A program made the translations under genes and the position numbers. A stretch of DNA of 64,000 nucleotides from Dendrobium chrysotoxum (Eukaryota; Streptophyta; Magnoliopsida; Asparagales; Orchidaceae). Shown one piece after another: positions 53,330 through 64,000 of this stretch. Where the stretch lies: positions 22,252,729 through 22,316,728 of the forward strand of contig CM034309.1 of NCBI GenBank assembly GCA_019925795.1, read 5' to 3'. The first letter of the stretch is position 1. Every line of letters begins with the position of its first letter. Under the pieces are notes generated by a model. The model was given only the letters and a program-made list of their open reading frames with translations, was not told where the DNA came from and made no database searches.

Positions 53330-56300
53330 ACTACCACCTATTTATTCTTGGACTTTCACCAAGGTCCTTTGTAACGTCCCTAACAAATTTTTAGTATGTA
53401 GTCAAGATTCAATTTAAAAACCATAAATTCCAATAAGCTTGAAAGAAGAGGAGTTCAATAGACTGATTAAGGATATACCAAAGCTTAAGTTATATATCAT
53501 TTGTCATTATCTCTACTAGATGAAGACACTACAAATGATCTTAGAGGCAGATAAGCACTGGCCAGGTAAATTATCTATACCCTAGAACAACCTCATGTTG
53601 TTGCATTCTTATTTAAGTGGACTAAGATGAGTTGTGAAGTCAATTTAGGTTGATAAGTGTATATGTGCTTAATGTGTACAAATCAGTTCTTAAAGATTAT
53701 TGTTGATGCATCACTAATGATGATTAAACCAAACAAATTCATATTTTAAGCTAGAGGAAGAAGATGAATTCATTGCCCTTAGATCAAGCTAACTCATTTT
53801 AGTTTTAATTTTTTAAATCTCAAAATTAATTATTTTGAATTGAGATAAAGACTTGTTAGTCCTACCTCATTGTCTTATCTCTTTTCATGAAATCTCCTAC
53901 ATGAATAAGCAACCTCATGGTATCCTATTTATCTTTTAGCATATCCAAATTCATTTATGGGTCTTCACAAACTTTTATGGGTACCCATAAACTTGAATTT
54001 TAAATTATTTATTTAACTTAAATAAGTTTCTTTGGGAGTTAGTTTAATGTCATAGATAGATTTATTCTACTATGATATTTCATCATAATTGAATATATTT
54101 ATGAATTATTAATACATCTACATCCCTAATTCAAAATTTATTAATACTCTATATACACACACATTAATAACCAAACCTTAATGATTGAAAACCAATTTTA
54201 GCCACCATAGAAAATCTCTAGACCTATTACAAAATTATCTTTAGTAGCCTAAGAAACTTCCTAGGGAATAAAAACTTGCTAGCACTAACAAATTTGCTTC
54301 AATCTCTAGTTGTGTTATCTCACCTCTTTATTCTATAAGATTTATGTCAGAACAATATGTTCTTTGTTTTCTTATTTTAATACTATATTTTACTATGTAG
54401 CTTTGAGGAAAGGCTTAAAGGAGGTTCCCTTGCTTATAACTAAGATGATTGTACAATTATTTTTAAAAGAAGTGATAATAGAAGCTTTTTTCTTTATGAT
54501 GAAAGGAGCGTTATATAACCATAAGAATTCGAGATGATTTATTATAGTAAGCATGGATGCAGGCTTGTAAAGTTGAACCACAAAAAATTGTTTCAACTCT
54601 TGATTTGCTTTTAATTAATTTTATTTCAAGCTTATAAATCTTAATAATACAATTACTCATGTATTGGGCAAACAAAGTGCATATTTAGATTATTATTTTT
54701 AAAATATCAAATTCAACCTATCTCTTTGGTCACATATAAAACTATAAAGTTCCAATGATATATAAATGAAAGCATAATCTGTATCGCCTCAATGACTTGC
54801 AATATATATTTTTGTGCTTTAGCTTCCGCACAAATATGGTTTAATTTGGAAAGGTTTAAGTTTTATTTATGCCAAGTGCACGTATCATGTCAAGTAATAA
54901 AGTGATAAGAAGAGTATCAATCTCACGAGGAGCCTAGAAATTTCCTAGATTCATTTTAGTAATGCCTATTAAACTACTATATTTATCTAGCCCAATTATT
55001 TAAAATAGGTGGTGCAAATTAAATTAAAAAGCTATAAATGCAGAAGATAAATTTACTATTTATAAAAGTTCTAAATCTATGATATTTAAAAACATAGGAT
55101 TGCATTATAGTGGTTTTCTACCCATCGTTGCTATGAATTAGAGTAAAGTACTCCTCATCTCTATCGAACTCATTGGAGTATTAGCTAGAATTTTTCTTAA
55201 CTACATTTACACAATCTTCTTAAGATCCAACAATTCTAACCACCATATATTTATGTTATGACTAGATTAAATTTTAAAACCTCTAATTATTCTTCTACAC
55301 CTCCATTGAGGTTTTTTATCACACTAGATTTTAAATTTATCTATGGCCTATACATAAACCAATTGAAGCATGGAGGAATTAAAATATCTTTTATTATGGA
55401 GATCAAACATACTCTATGCAATACATGCCTTTTAAATAGTCAAATATTTAGAATAAAAGATTAGCTATATATTGAGACAAGTTTATACAACACAAATATT
55501 TTTATTTCAATGACAAAATAACATAATACAAACTATAAAGTAAAAGACAAATGATAGAAAAAAGGTTATAAGTGACATGAATCCAAGGTAGAGACTTTTT
55601 TGCACTTCTCCACTTTGATCCATGCTAATACACGACAATAAACAAGTACACAAGAGCAACTCTCTCTCAAGAACAACCCCTCACACTTACTCACACACAT
55701 ACTCACGACTCCACAATGTACCAACCCCTCACACTATATATATATTAAAATAACTAAAATGGCATCATTGCATTGGCATGGTGGCACTATGATGCTGCTG
55801 GACCAATGCATCGATTCACCATTCGTTGCATCGATTCATCAAATAATTGTTTCTCCCTATGGTGCTATGTGATTTGGTGCTATGTCGCTTCCAAGATAGC
55901 ACCTCGGTGCTAAGCTCTCTTGCATATTTTTTGAGGGCTCTCCACTACAACGCTGAAGGTATGGCGCTGTGGCACTAGAGTAAGTTATAGCGCTGTAGTG
56001 TTGAGTCAATGGTAATGGCTCAACTTTTATGATTTAATTTGTTTCATGCATAGAAACATAATGATTAAAAGCACAAGTATCATAATATATGAAATTTAGA
56101 CTTAACAAATTTTCTCTTATCACTCAACGATGTACATAATGAGGACAAAGTGAAGGAGAATTATGAGGGGCTCATCCTTCAATAATACATGGAGGGTATC
56201 CTGGGTTCAAAACAACCTTTTAGATGAGCGATTTTTTATCGATGGAAGGTTGCAATTGACTAATTGACATACTAATTTAGAAGATTATGCTTCAATAAAG

Positions 56301-59300
56301 TGACCCCTTAGATTAATTTGGTTTGTTCATCACTATTAAGATTTGTTTTGAGGTGTCTAATGATTCAATATTAGGAATGTCCAATGTTTAAGTTGGTAGC
56401 AAATTGCCTATTCTTATTACGAGGGTTGAGTTAGACTAGATAAATTGGCCCATCTAAAAGTCAACAAAGTGGGACAAGTAACTAGGCTTCTTGCACACTT
56501 TATAAAGGCAAGGGACCTTCTTAATTTCTTAAATCTATGAAGTATATAATCAAGAGAACTAAAATTAATTCATAAGTATGTCAAGTGTAGAAATAATTCT
56601 AGGTAATCTCTAATCTTTATGTTGAAGGAAAGCTCCAAAGGGTTCACAAACTAGTTTGTTCCATTACTAGTGAATCAAACTATATATGAGCTATTTCTTT
56701 TCCAAATTTTTCTCCACACAAAAAAAAAAAAAAAAATTGCAAACTTGATTGTTAGAATTACTAATCTTTTAATTATGTCAGAAGTCCATTAGGTTTAACA
56801 CTGACTAATATTGGTATAGAGATTTTAGGATCCATTCCTATTTCTCAAGTGATGCATCTCCTATAAAAGATTACATGATCCCTTAAAAGGGATCTAACCT
56901 CTAAGATAATTGATCATAGAAATAACCTTGATTGATGACACCATACTCAAGGACTAGGTTATTCAAAAAGTCAATTTAGGATTCTTTGGGCACAAACCCA
57001 TTAGAGGAGTCCCTTTATATAAATATTTGTATATTTATCCATAAATTAGTGGATTCCCAGGATATGAACACATTGGTAAAATCAATCATGTATATCATTA
57101 AGCATCAAATGTGATTAACTTCTTTCTAACATGTATGGTATATTATATATTAATACATCACACCTATTTGTTGTCTTATGTTGTTACCAACTTTAGAAAA
57201 TCTCAAGTACCACTTATTATTTGGGTTTACTTAACTCAAGTTAAATCTCCTTCACCTCATTAAGCTAGTGATTATCAATCCAAATAAATATACACTTCAT
57301 TAAGCCTACTAATCTAATGCCTTGCTCATATAAAATAGGCCCAAGTAAATAAAAAGTTTTCAAAACCTTAATCCCTAATATGATTGATTCTGTTAGGTTT
57401 AATCATATTCATTTCCTAGACTATGATTTTTTATACATTCTTGGTAGATCAATTTTAATTTATGACTATCCCTAGGTTGTTCTCCTAGTTAGCTTTGTCA
57501 AAACTCTTATCCATCTCTTAAATTAAGTTTTTCTAGGGCCAACTAGTAAATTAATTTCAATTAAACCTATCTACCTATAGGGTTTGCCCTAAAATTTTAA
57601 TTTATCCATTCAATTTTATAAATTTGTTAATGTTTCACTAAAGTCAACCTTAAGACTGATCTAACCCAAACAAAATCACACTATAACCCAATGGGTTATA
57701 TAGCAGTTTGATCTACCTAATTTTCATTACAATGACTTAATCTTATTTAATCTTGATATAATTGATCAAAAGACTAATCCAATTTAATTATAGCCCAGGT
57801 TTGACCAAAGTTAAATTTAGCCCAATTAAAACAAATCCCATGACCTAATAGGCTAGTGTAGCCCAATTTCATCAATTGAATGCCCACCTCTTCCAATGGG
57901 TTCATGTATGTTAATGATAGTCAATTAAAATAAAAGTGACCATTAGACTATCTTAGATCAAGACCAACTCTAAGCTACTTCAGTACGACCTAGCGTGTCC
58001 CAATATGACCCAAGCCCTTCAATTGTCCAAATTGACCTTAACCAGCCCTCCCAAAAGGTTCTGATAAGTTAACTATAACCTAATTGAGCTTACTTGACCA
58101 TTGTATTAGCCCACTCGACTCTTGAATCTAAGCAAGGCCAAGTTAACCATTATGGTCTCGATTAGACAGCTAGACCAATATGCCTCTCTAGTTGATTAAT
58201 TAACTAGTAATGGGTTGAATAATATCCCAACCGTCCCTAAAATGTAACTTAAGCCAAGCTAACCTAGGTTAGGTCACTTAAATTAAGGAACGAGATTTAA
58301 TTATAATAGATACATTAATCTTAACTAACCTCCAACTAATCTCCATCCATCAATAGCTCGAGAGGTTCTCCACCCTCCGCTTGGCAAGCCCTTGACCTAA
58401 CCTATCTACTCTAATAACCATATGATGATTAGCTAAAGGAGCAGGAAATCACCTCTCTATTCAATTTCATCACCTTCAGAGGCTCTCTCTAAGTTCCCTA
58501 GTTCTCTCCTAGCAGTCTTTTCCCTGTGAGCCACTCAAAGCAATCCCAAGAACTCTAAACTTAAGTTGAAGGTGTGGCACCAAAACTTAAGCTTGAAGTT
58601 TCCTAGATCAAGTACACCATTCAAACCCGAAGCCATTTTTATGATGTCAGACTCAAGGCATATACAATGTATAGCCATGTGATTTCTTTCCACCATTGGG
58701 TTGCTCTCCTTTCTCATCAATTTTGTTTTTAAAATCATTTAATTTCATCCATTATGGGAAGAGATATAACTAATGGTTAGAAATATGTGTAGCAATTGAT
58801 GGTCCTAAATACTTTTATTTTTATCTATGTATATTTTTATCTAAATACTTTTAATCCAGACAAAATTATAAGGCCAAATTGATATTTTGACTCATTTAGT
58901 TATATTGTCCATGTCCTCTTTATAGGCATCCTCTTACAATGTAAAATAAGACCAATATTCTTCCCAACTCCAACTGGTAGTATGTTTATCCAGTAATTCT
59001 ATTTCTTCTTTGGCCTTAGGTATGCAAGATTTCTTTACATAACACAATTCATGATTACCTATGAAGAGCCTCTAGTCATGTCGAGTGGACTACCTTCATG
59101 ACTCAATTTGTCAAAGTTTTGTGTGCTATGCATGTAAATCACCAAATTTTAAATATGGAAGCTTTGATGCAGTTTCTTACATGTGCCTTAGACAATGAAG
59201 GTCTGGGTTGGATTCATGAAAAATGGATTTAAATAATATTCATATTATATAATCACAATCAACTTCACAGATATTTATTAAGTAGTCACCATGCTACCAT

Positions 59301-59993
59301 GATAAAGACAGTCACCCTCAGGAATGAGCTCTTTTAAGAAATTCACCTTAAACAAGTGAAGGACCTCACTCGAGGGAATCAATAGGCTCAACTCACATGA
59401 GCCTACCAAGAAGCTCGCCCAACACGGGACGAATCAGGGATCCCTAATCAAACCATCAGTCACAGCTATTAAAGAGTGACATCTTACACGTCATAGAAGT
59501 GAAATTCAGGATCTAAAATATGTTTATTGAAATATAAAATTACAATGGAAACAATTTCTCTCATATAAGCCCTTGAATTTTGCTAATGATGGCAACAAGA
59601 AAAATTATTATGTAGGTCATGAAGAAAAGCTGGGTGGTATGAATGCACAATAGAAATTTGAATAGAAGGGGATGCACAAAAATTAATAATCAATTACAGA
59701 AAATTGAAGCAGCTACCTTTATACTAAGTGCTTACAAATATGCCCTATTGACATTTTGGGCTTGATAACTCGCAGTCAATTAAAAAATAATTAGATAAAT
59801 TATACATGATAATAACTTCCATGTAATTCCTCTGCCCAAAGTCAATCTGCATTTAGAAATCAAGTGAGAGTGTGTAAAATCAATGTGAACACTTCAATTA
59901 TCTGCAGTTGTAGAGAAGTAAAATTCTATGCATGTGGTGGCTGGGCTCTTCCAGAAACTATGCAAGTAAAAACTCACCTAACCGTGTGAAATT
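53330..59993. other. AT-rich intergenic DNA without recognised genes
   Basis: Stops are dense in all frames and the few open frames (for example 54310-54537, 55258-55464, 58535-58738) have low-complexity or unremarkable products. The stretch near 54880-54960 (GCACGTATCATG..AGAGTATC..TCTCACGAGGAG) resembles leader sequence of plant LTR elements and may be a remnant. There is a run of A at about 56719-56736. The left edge may include the 3' untranslated region of the ORP gene. Confidence 0.4.
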
Positions 59994-61721
59994 TCAGAGT
60001 TTGTCGTTGAAGTTTGGCAATTCACCAAAAATATTTGGGCATTCCTCCCACCGCTTCTGCTGCCTAGCTTCCCAATATCCTCCAACATAACGGTAAGTTC
60101 CCTGCTCATTCTCCCTCCTGAACCACTTTGGCTTCCATCCATCCTCTTGGAGTTTTGTCGACTGTGTAAGAAACAATGGTGGTGGAACAAAATAAAGTTA
60201 CACTGAGATGGACGAAATTAGGCCCATGGGACTCTCGAACAAGAAGATCAAAGAGTTAAGTCGATCCTCAATATCCAATGGGATTGCCAATTCAGAAAGG
60301 TTGATGCAAACTCTTCTTTGTTATACAGGAGTTGTTGGTGGTTTCAACTCATGTTTTCTTAAAGCTTCCGAATTGATTAACTAAACAGATATTGGTACTA
60401 AATCTTATTTAAAGAAAATTGTTAAATTTTACACATTCGTAGTTCCATACAAGCACCAACATTTACTGTTTATTTATCTTGCTATAATATAAACCATGGG
60501 CAATACTATTGAAATCTCAAGCATTATCCTGATGATCAATGGTGGAATTAGAATTTGAAATGACACACAAAAATTCCATAATATAAATCTCAATGAGAGA
60601 ATTTAAGAGTAAAATTTTTATAGCATATAGTATTTTTTTCAAATCTAAGGATGGCTAGAGCCACCCTAAATTTCCCTTGGTTCCGCTACTGCACATGAAA
60701 CCCATGAAGAAAGTTTAGAGATCATGCTCCTAGGAATACAATGCGAACCAATATGGTAGTCTACCAAAAGCTGATAAAAAAAGGGAGAAGATTTACCATT
60801 CGTTGCCTCTTCTCTAGGCGCAGCTTTTCTTGATTTGCCTTCTCATATTCTCCATTTTCTAGATAGCGTTGGTCTGGTCTTAGTCTCGAATCTGTAGGTG
60901 GGAGTCTCTCCTTAATTCATAATTAAAAATTCTGGTTAGAACTTCAAAATGATACATAATATGATCTTGGAAGCATCCAGCATTGGGTGAACCAATTGAT
61001 TTGATGCTAACACTTACCATTAATCCAGGGGTCAATTCATTTAGTGTAATTGCAAATGATGTCAAGTTATACCGTGTAGGGTTTGCAGGAGGATCGTTCT
61101 TTTTCCATAACAAAGATGCATCACGGGGTATAACAGAAACCTTGATCTTGGAAGCATCATATCCATTAACGTAATGCATATGATCATCCCATTTACCAAG
61201 CAATGTAGCAACTTTAACTCCCGTAACATCCTCAACAAAGCCTTGCACCTGTGCCCTATAGTTAGATACCAGGCACCAGAAATTTTTCAGAAGATAATAT
61301 ACATTCCCTTGTGCAACTTATCTTCTAACCTGCCTAGGATTGCGGTCCAGGAGTGTGTGGTCTTTGAATTTGAGTTTACATGAGTATTGGCAGTTTCCAT
61401 GGATGTTCATTGTTCCATGGTGGTCACAGTATACTTTACCAAGAATGATATTGTAAATAGTTGTTGTGACCTGGGTTTATAAAACGTTAGGTACAATCCC
61501 CAACTCCAGCAACGTATATAACAAAGAGTTCACTTAAAACTATAAGCACACACCTTACTCCACTGAAATGTTTCACCATCATCAAACTCAAGGGTTAAAA
61601 CACCTACAGGATCCAGCTGAATCGACTGCCCCCAAAATTTGCTCTTGAGGTTGCTGTCACCCCAGAATTTCCACCCATTCCCTTCACAATGGCAAGCAAC
61701 CAGCATGGGGTGATGACTAAC
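59994..61721 (-). CDS. oxysterol-binding-protein-related protein (ORP2A-like), last five exons
   Basis: Exons on the minus strand: 61721-61554, 61470-61330, 61248-61018, 60910-60797, 60161-59994 (stop 59994-59996). All junctions are GT..AG and phase 0. The first visible exon opens with Val-Ser-His-His-Pro-Met, the phosphoinositide-binding part of the OSBP signature (usually Glu-Gln-Val-Ser-His-His-Pro-Pro). Later parts carry the family motifs Lys-Phe-Trp-Gly, Gly-Lys-Trp-Asp, Tyr-Asn-Leu-Thr-Ser-Phe-Ala, Leu-Pro-Pro-Thr-Asp-Ser-Arg-Leu-Arg-Pro-Asp, and a C-terminal Tyr-Val-Gly-Gly-Tyr-Trp-Glu-Ala-Arg. ORPs move sterols and phosphoinositides between membranes at contact sites. Upstream exons (PH domain, start of the ligand domain) are not in the window, so the next intron exceeds 2.2 kb. 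Similarity to plant ORP2A is from memory. No internal stop: likely a live gene. Confidence 0.9.
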
Positions 61722-62028
61722 CTATGAACCAGAAATGATGAACATAGTCATATTGAAAAATACAAAATGACTCAATTATTTGAACAGTAAAAGTTTCTTG
61801 GAGCTACGAATGCAAGTTGCACGTACACAAGACAACAATAAAAAAGTAGAGAGAAGAGAATATGTTAGTCCAGATTAAAGAACAAAGTATGCTGCCATTC
61901 CTTCTTAGCCATTTTAAGAAAAATAAAAATAAATGATTTTCCTGTATCATCCAGCTATTTATGAAAATAATATGCACTTCAGATTGTGCTGCAACTAACG
62001 GTTTTAAATTTTAAGCAGTTAGTGTGAT
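61722..62028 (-). other. part of the long upstream ORP intron
   Basis: AT-rich, begins with a good splice acceptor (CTATGAACC on the plus strand). Nothing else recognised. Confidence 0.5.
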
Positions 62029-62031
62029 TAA

Positions 62032-62151
62032 GGCTTCGTTTGGGACGGCTTTTTTCCTGCTTCTTAAAACTGCTTTCTAGTTCAATAATTAAAATTTTTG
62101 TACTAGAAAGCTGTTTTAAGAAGCAGTAAAAAAGCCATCCCAAACGAAGCC
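62032..62151. mobile_element. Tourist-like MITE (PIF/Harbinger type)
   Basis: Nearly perfect inverted repeat of about 50 bp per arm with a loop of about 20 bp. The ends read GGCTTCGTTTGGGA..TCCCAAACGAAGCC, flanked by TAA at 62029-62031 and 62152-62154. The 3-bp TAA duplication and GGCTTCGTTTGG-like ends are typical of Tourist MITEs. About three mismatches separate the arms. Confidence 0.85.
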
Positions 62152-62154
62152 TAA

Positions 62155-63400
62155 ATAAAGAGCAAAGTAAAGGAAGCCTTTTAACCTTATAGATAATAAT
62201 CATTAAGAAAAGAAATCAAATTATATGACCCCACGCTTAAACCTCGGAGTAAATGGTAACTCAGCAAAGGTTGTTCTATTGTGGGGCCAAATTTGAACAA
62301 GTTCGCAAAAATTGGATCTCAATTTGATAAAAATCAGGAAGAAAGCTGGGAAAAAGAATCCATGCGAACCACCCATGGCAAACATGCAAAGCACATGATA
62401 AAAGTTGATTTTGAAAAATCCTAAGCATCATGGTAAATAAACAATTCATGCAAACCCACCTTATTAGTCAAAAAGTTTGTTTCCTCTCTTTTTCTTCCCT
62501 TATTCTACATTTAAACAACTTAAAGTTCCAGAAAAGCATGAAAACATACGAAGTGAATGTGATATAGTTTGTATCAAATTAAACTGCCTGTTTTCCACCA
62601 CACTTTAAAACCTAATTGACCATGCTTAAAATGGACTGCCAAATAGCTTATCACCTTTGTGCTTTAAGCTAAAATTAACAGCTCAACCAATAATTAGAAT
62701 AATGCATTTATCAGCAAGTAATTCAAAGCTACACCAGCACAATTCATAGCGCAAAACAATTAAACAGAAATTTACACATGGGACCAATAACACTTATTGC
62801 AGTTTGTTAGAGGACTCGGTAGCATCATAAGTTGTAAATTTCCAACAGGTTGTACATATTCTAATTCAACACAATGGTATGGTGAAAGGTTTTATACACA
62901 ACATTCAAGAGCGCTAAAAGTGCATCAGTAGATGAGGACTTAATGCCATATTGAGCGCTTGAACGCACAAGCACTCCATATCAAAAGCTGATGAACAGCA
63001 GAAATCTAAGGCTAACAACGACTTCTAACAAAAGAACTACAACTAAATGAGTTGGGTGAGACTTTGATCTCAATGCAGTTATCTTTTGAACAAGTTCAGT
63101 AGTACAGGTAACAAAACCTATCCAGGAAGATACAGGTAAAATTTCAGGTGCTTCATCAACTCCCAAAGAGGACTTGGTCACCTTGTTGCAGAAAATGAAC
63201 GACCTGATGCTATTTTGTTGGTGAGCCCTCGATGATAATCACCTTGATTGATCTTACATTCCTTATATTTAAAATTGCTTGATTCTTCCTTTACATGTTA
63301 GAGAAATGACAAGAGAGGAAATGATGTAGAACCAAGCTAGCCATGATAGGAAAGACAGCTAATTGGAAGGAGCAAAAGGGGAAAGGGAAAGAGGGAGGGG
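62155..63400. other. non-coding DNA, presumably ORP intron
   Basis: AT-rich sequence. I searched the minus strand for the exon that should end just before Val-Ser-His-His and did not find it. Confidence 0.4.
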
Positions 63401-63413
63401 CTGGCCAAGGGGA

Positions 63414-63430
63414 GGGGGGGGGGGGGGGGG
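63414..63430 (+). repeat. run of 17 G
   Basis: Homopolymer in a purine-rich context (63361-63430), able to form a G-quadruplex. Its length in the assembly is not reliable. Confidence 0.8.
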
Positions 63431-63549
63431 TCCACATGTGTTGAATGTGTCCACATACGATGAATGTGAATTTAAAATCAAATCCTAATTAATTTCAGAT
63501 TTGCAAGAATTGGGGGGCTTTCCTAAAATAGGTTTCTTTATTTAGGAAA

Positions 63550-63790
63550 TAAAATTTAAATTCAAATTCAAATTCCAATGAATACGAGTTTAAATAGTTT
63601 CCAAAATTAAAGGGAGCTAATTTAGGAAAGGATTTGAATGCTAGATTTTGAATTTTGGAGTCAATGGGAGGGAAATAGATTTCAATTTCAAATTTACTTA
63701 AATTTGATTTTAAATGCTTTCCAAACTTAAGAGCAATTAAATTAGGAAAGTACTTAAAGTCTAGATTTTGAAAATTTGAACCCAAGGGAA
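63550..63790. repeat. two diverged direct repeats of about 120 bp
   Basis: The block TTTCCAAA.TTAA..TTAGGAAAG..CTAGATTTTGAA occurs near 63597 and again near 63717. No coding content. Confidence 0.6.
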
Positions 63791-63799
63791 AGGACCAAG

Positions 63800-64000
63800 G
63801 TGGCCGGCGGCTTGGGTAGGTGGTGGGGCCTTGGGGGCCGGCGGCTAGGAGGGGAAAGTGGGGATTTAGGCCGGCGGCTTAGGAGGGGGAAACTAGGGTG
63901 GAGTAGGCCTATGGTGTGGGTGGGGGTGTCAGCCGAGAAAGATAGGGGGTAGGGAGGGAGACCGGTTAGAGAGGAGGAGGAGGAGTCGGTGGAGAAGATA
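63800..64000. other. GC-rich end of the window with GGCCGGCGGCTT repeats
   Basis: GGCCGGCGGCT recurs three times (about 63802, 63836, 63870) with AGGAGGGG words between. It continues beyond the window; possibly a repeat-element leader. Confidence 0.45.

Noticed and set aside
62981..63181. Possible upstream ORP exon on the minus strand
   Set aside because: The translation shows none of the motifs expected before Val-Ser-His-His, and no fitting donor site.

Overview
This is a stretch of nuclear DNA from a flowering plant, dominated by nested LTR retrotransposons. Evidence: Ty3/gypsy elements of the Tat/Ogre-like type with a tRNA-Arg primer site and a second (archaeal-type) RNase H, a Cassandra TRIM carrying 5S rRNA-like sequence in its LTRs, a Tourist-like MITE, and exons of a plant oxysterol-binding-protein-related (ORP) gene. 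The species cannot be fixed from the sequence. No prokaryotic features, CRISPR arrays or tRNA genes were seen.

Layout. Positions 1-11658 hold the 5' end of an old Tat-type element ('element L', minus strand): an ORF1 fragment, the primer site, and a long LTR starting at 486. The LTR is interrupted at 1708-8472 by 'element A' (plus strand, 1033-bp LTRs, AAAAT target duplication), a gag-only non-autonomous element full of minisatellites. It is interrupted again at 11659-49740 by 'element B' (minus strand). Element B is the main object: LTR-internal-LTR-internal-LTR, with three 4.23-kb LTRs, two internal regions, and one GATAC duplication flanking the whole array. It is therefore one insertion that became a tandem.

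Each internal region of B reads, on the minus strand, PBS, ORF1, gag, acidic/lysine-rich linker, protease, reverse transcriptase, RNase H, archaeal-type RNase H, integrase. On the opposite strand, next to the 3' LTR, is a spliced gene for a plant mobile domain (PMD) protein. In the right copy (32020-35692) this gene has six exons, every internal intron in phase 1, and a coiled-coil-like C-terminus. It is open over 1089 codons except for one TAG. The polyprotein frame of the same copy is free of frameshifts over about 2900 codons but has five in-frame stops, and the integrase has Asn where the first catalytic Asp belongs. The left internal copy is about 1.8 kb shorter. At 18155-18600 it looks like a blend of two separate parts of the right copy, probably an assembly or consensus artefact.

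A recurring theme is arrays of short stem-loops whose arms change in sequence while remaining complementary. They occur in the LTRs of B and L and between the convergent PMD and pol genes. Right of B lie more old repeat DNA (143-bp degenerate repeats at 51310-51990), a Cassandra element (52662-53329), about 6.7 kb of AT-rich DNA without recognised genes, and then the last five exons of an ORP gene on the minus strand (59994-61721). Its upstream exons lie beyond the window, and its upstream intron carries a 120-bp Tourist-like MITE.
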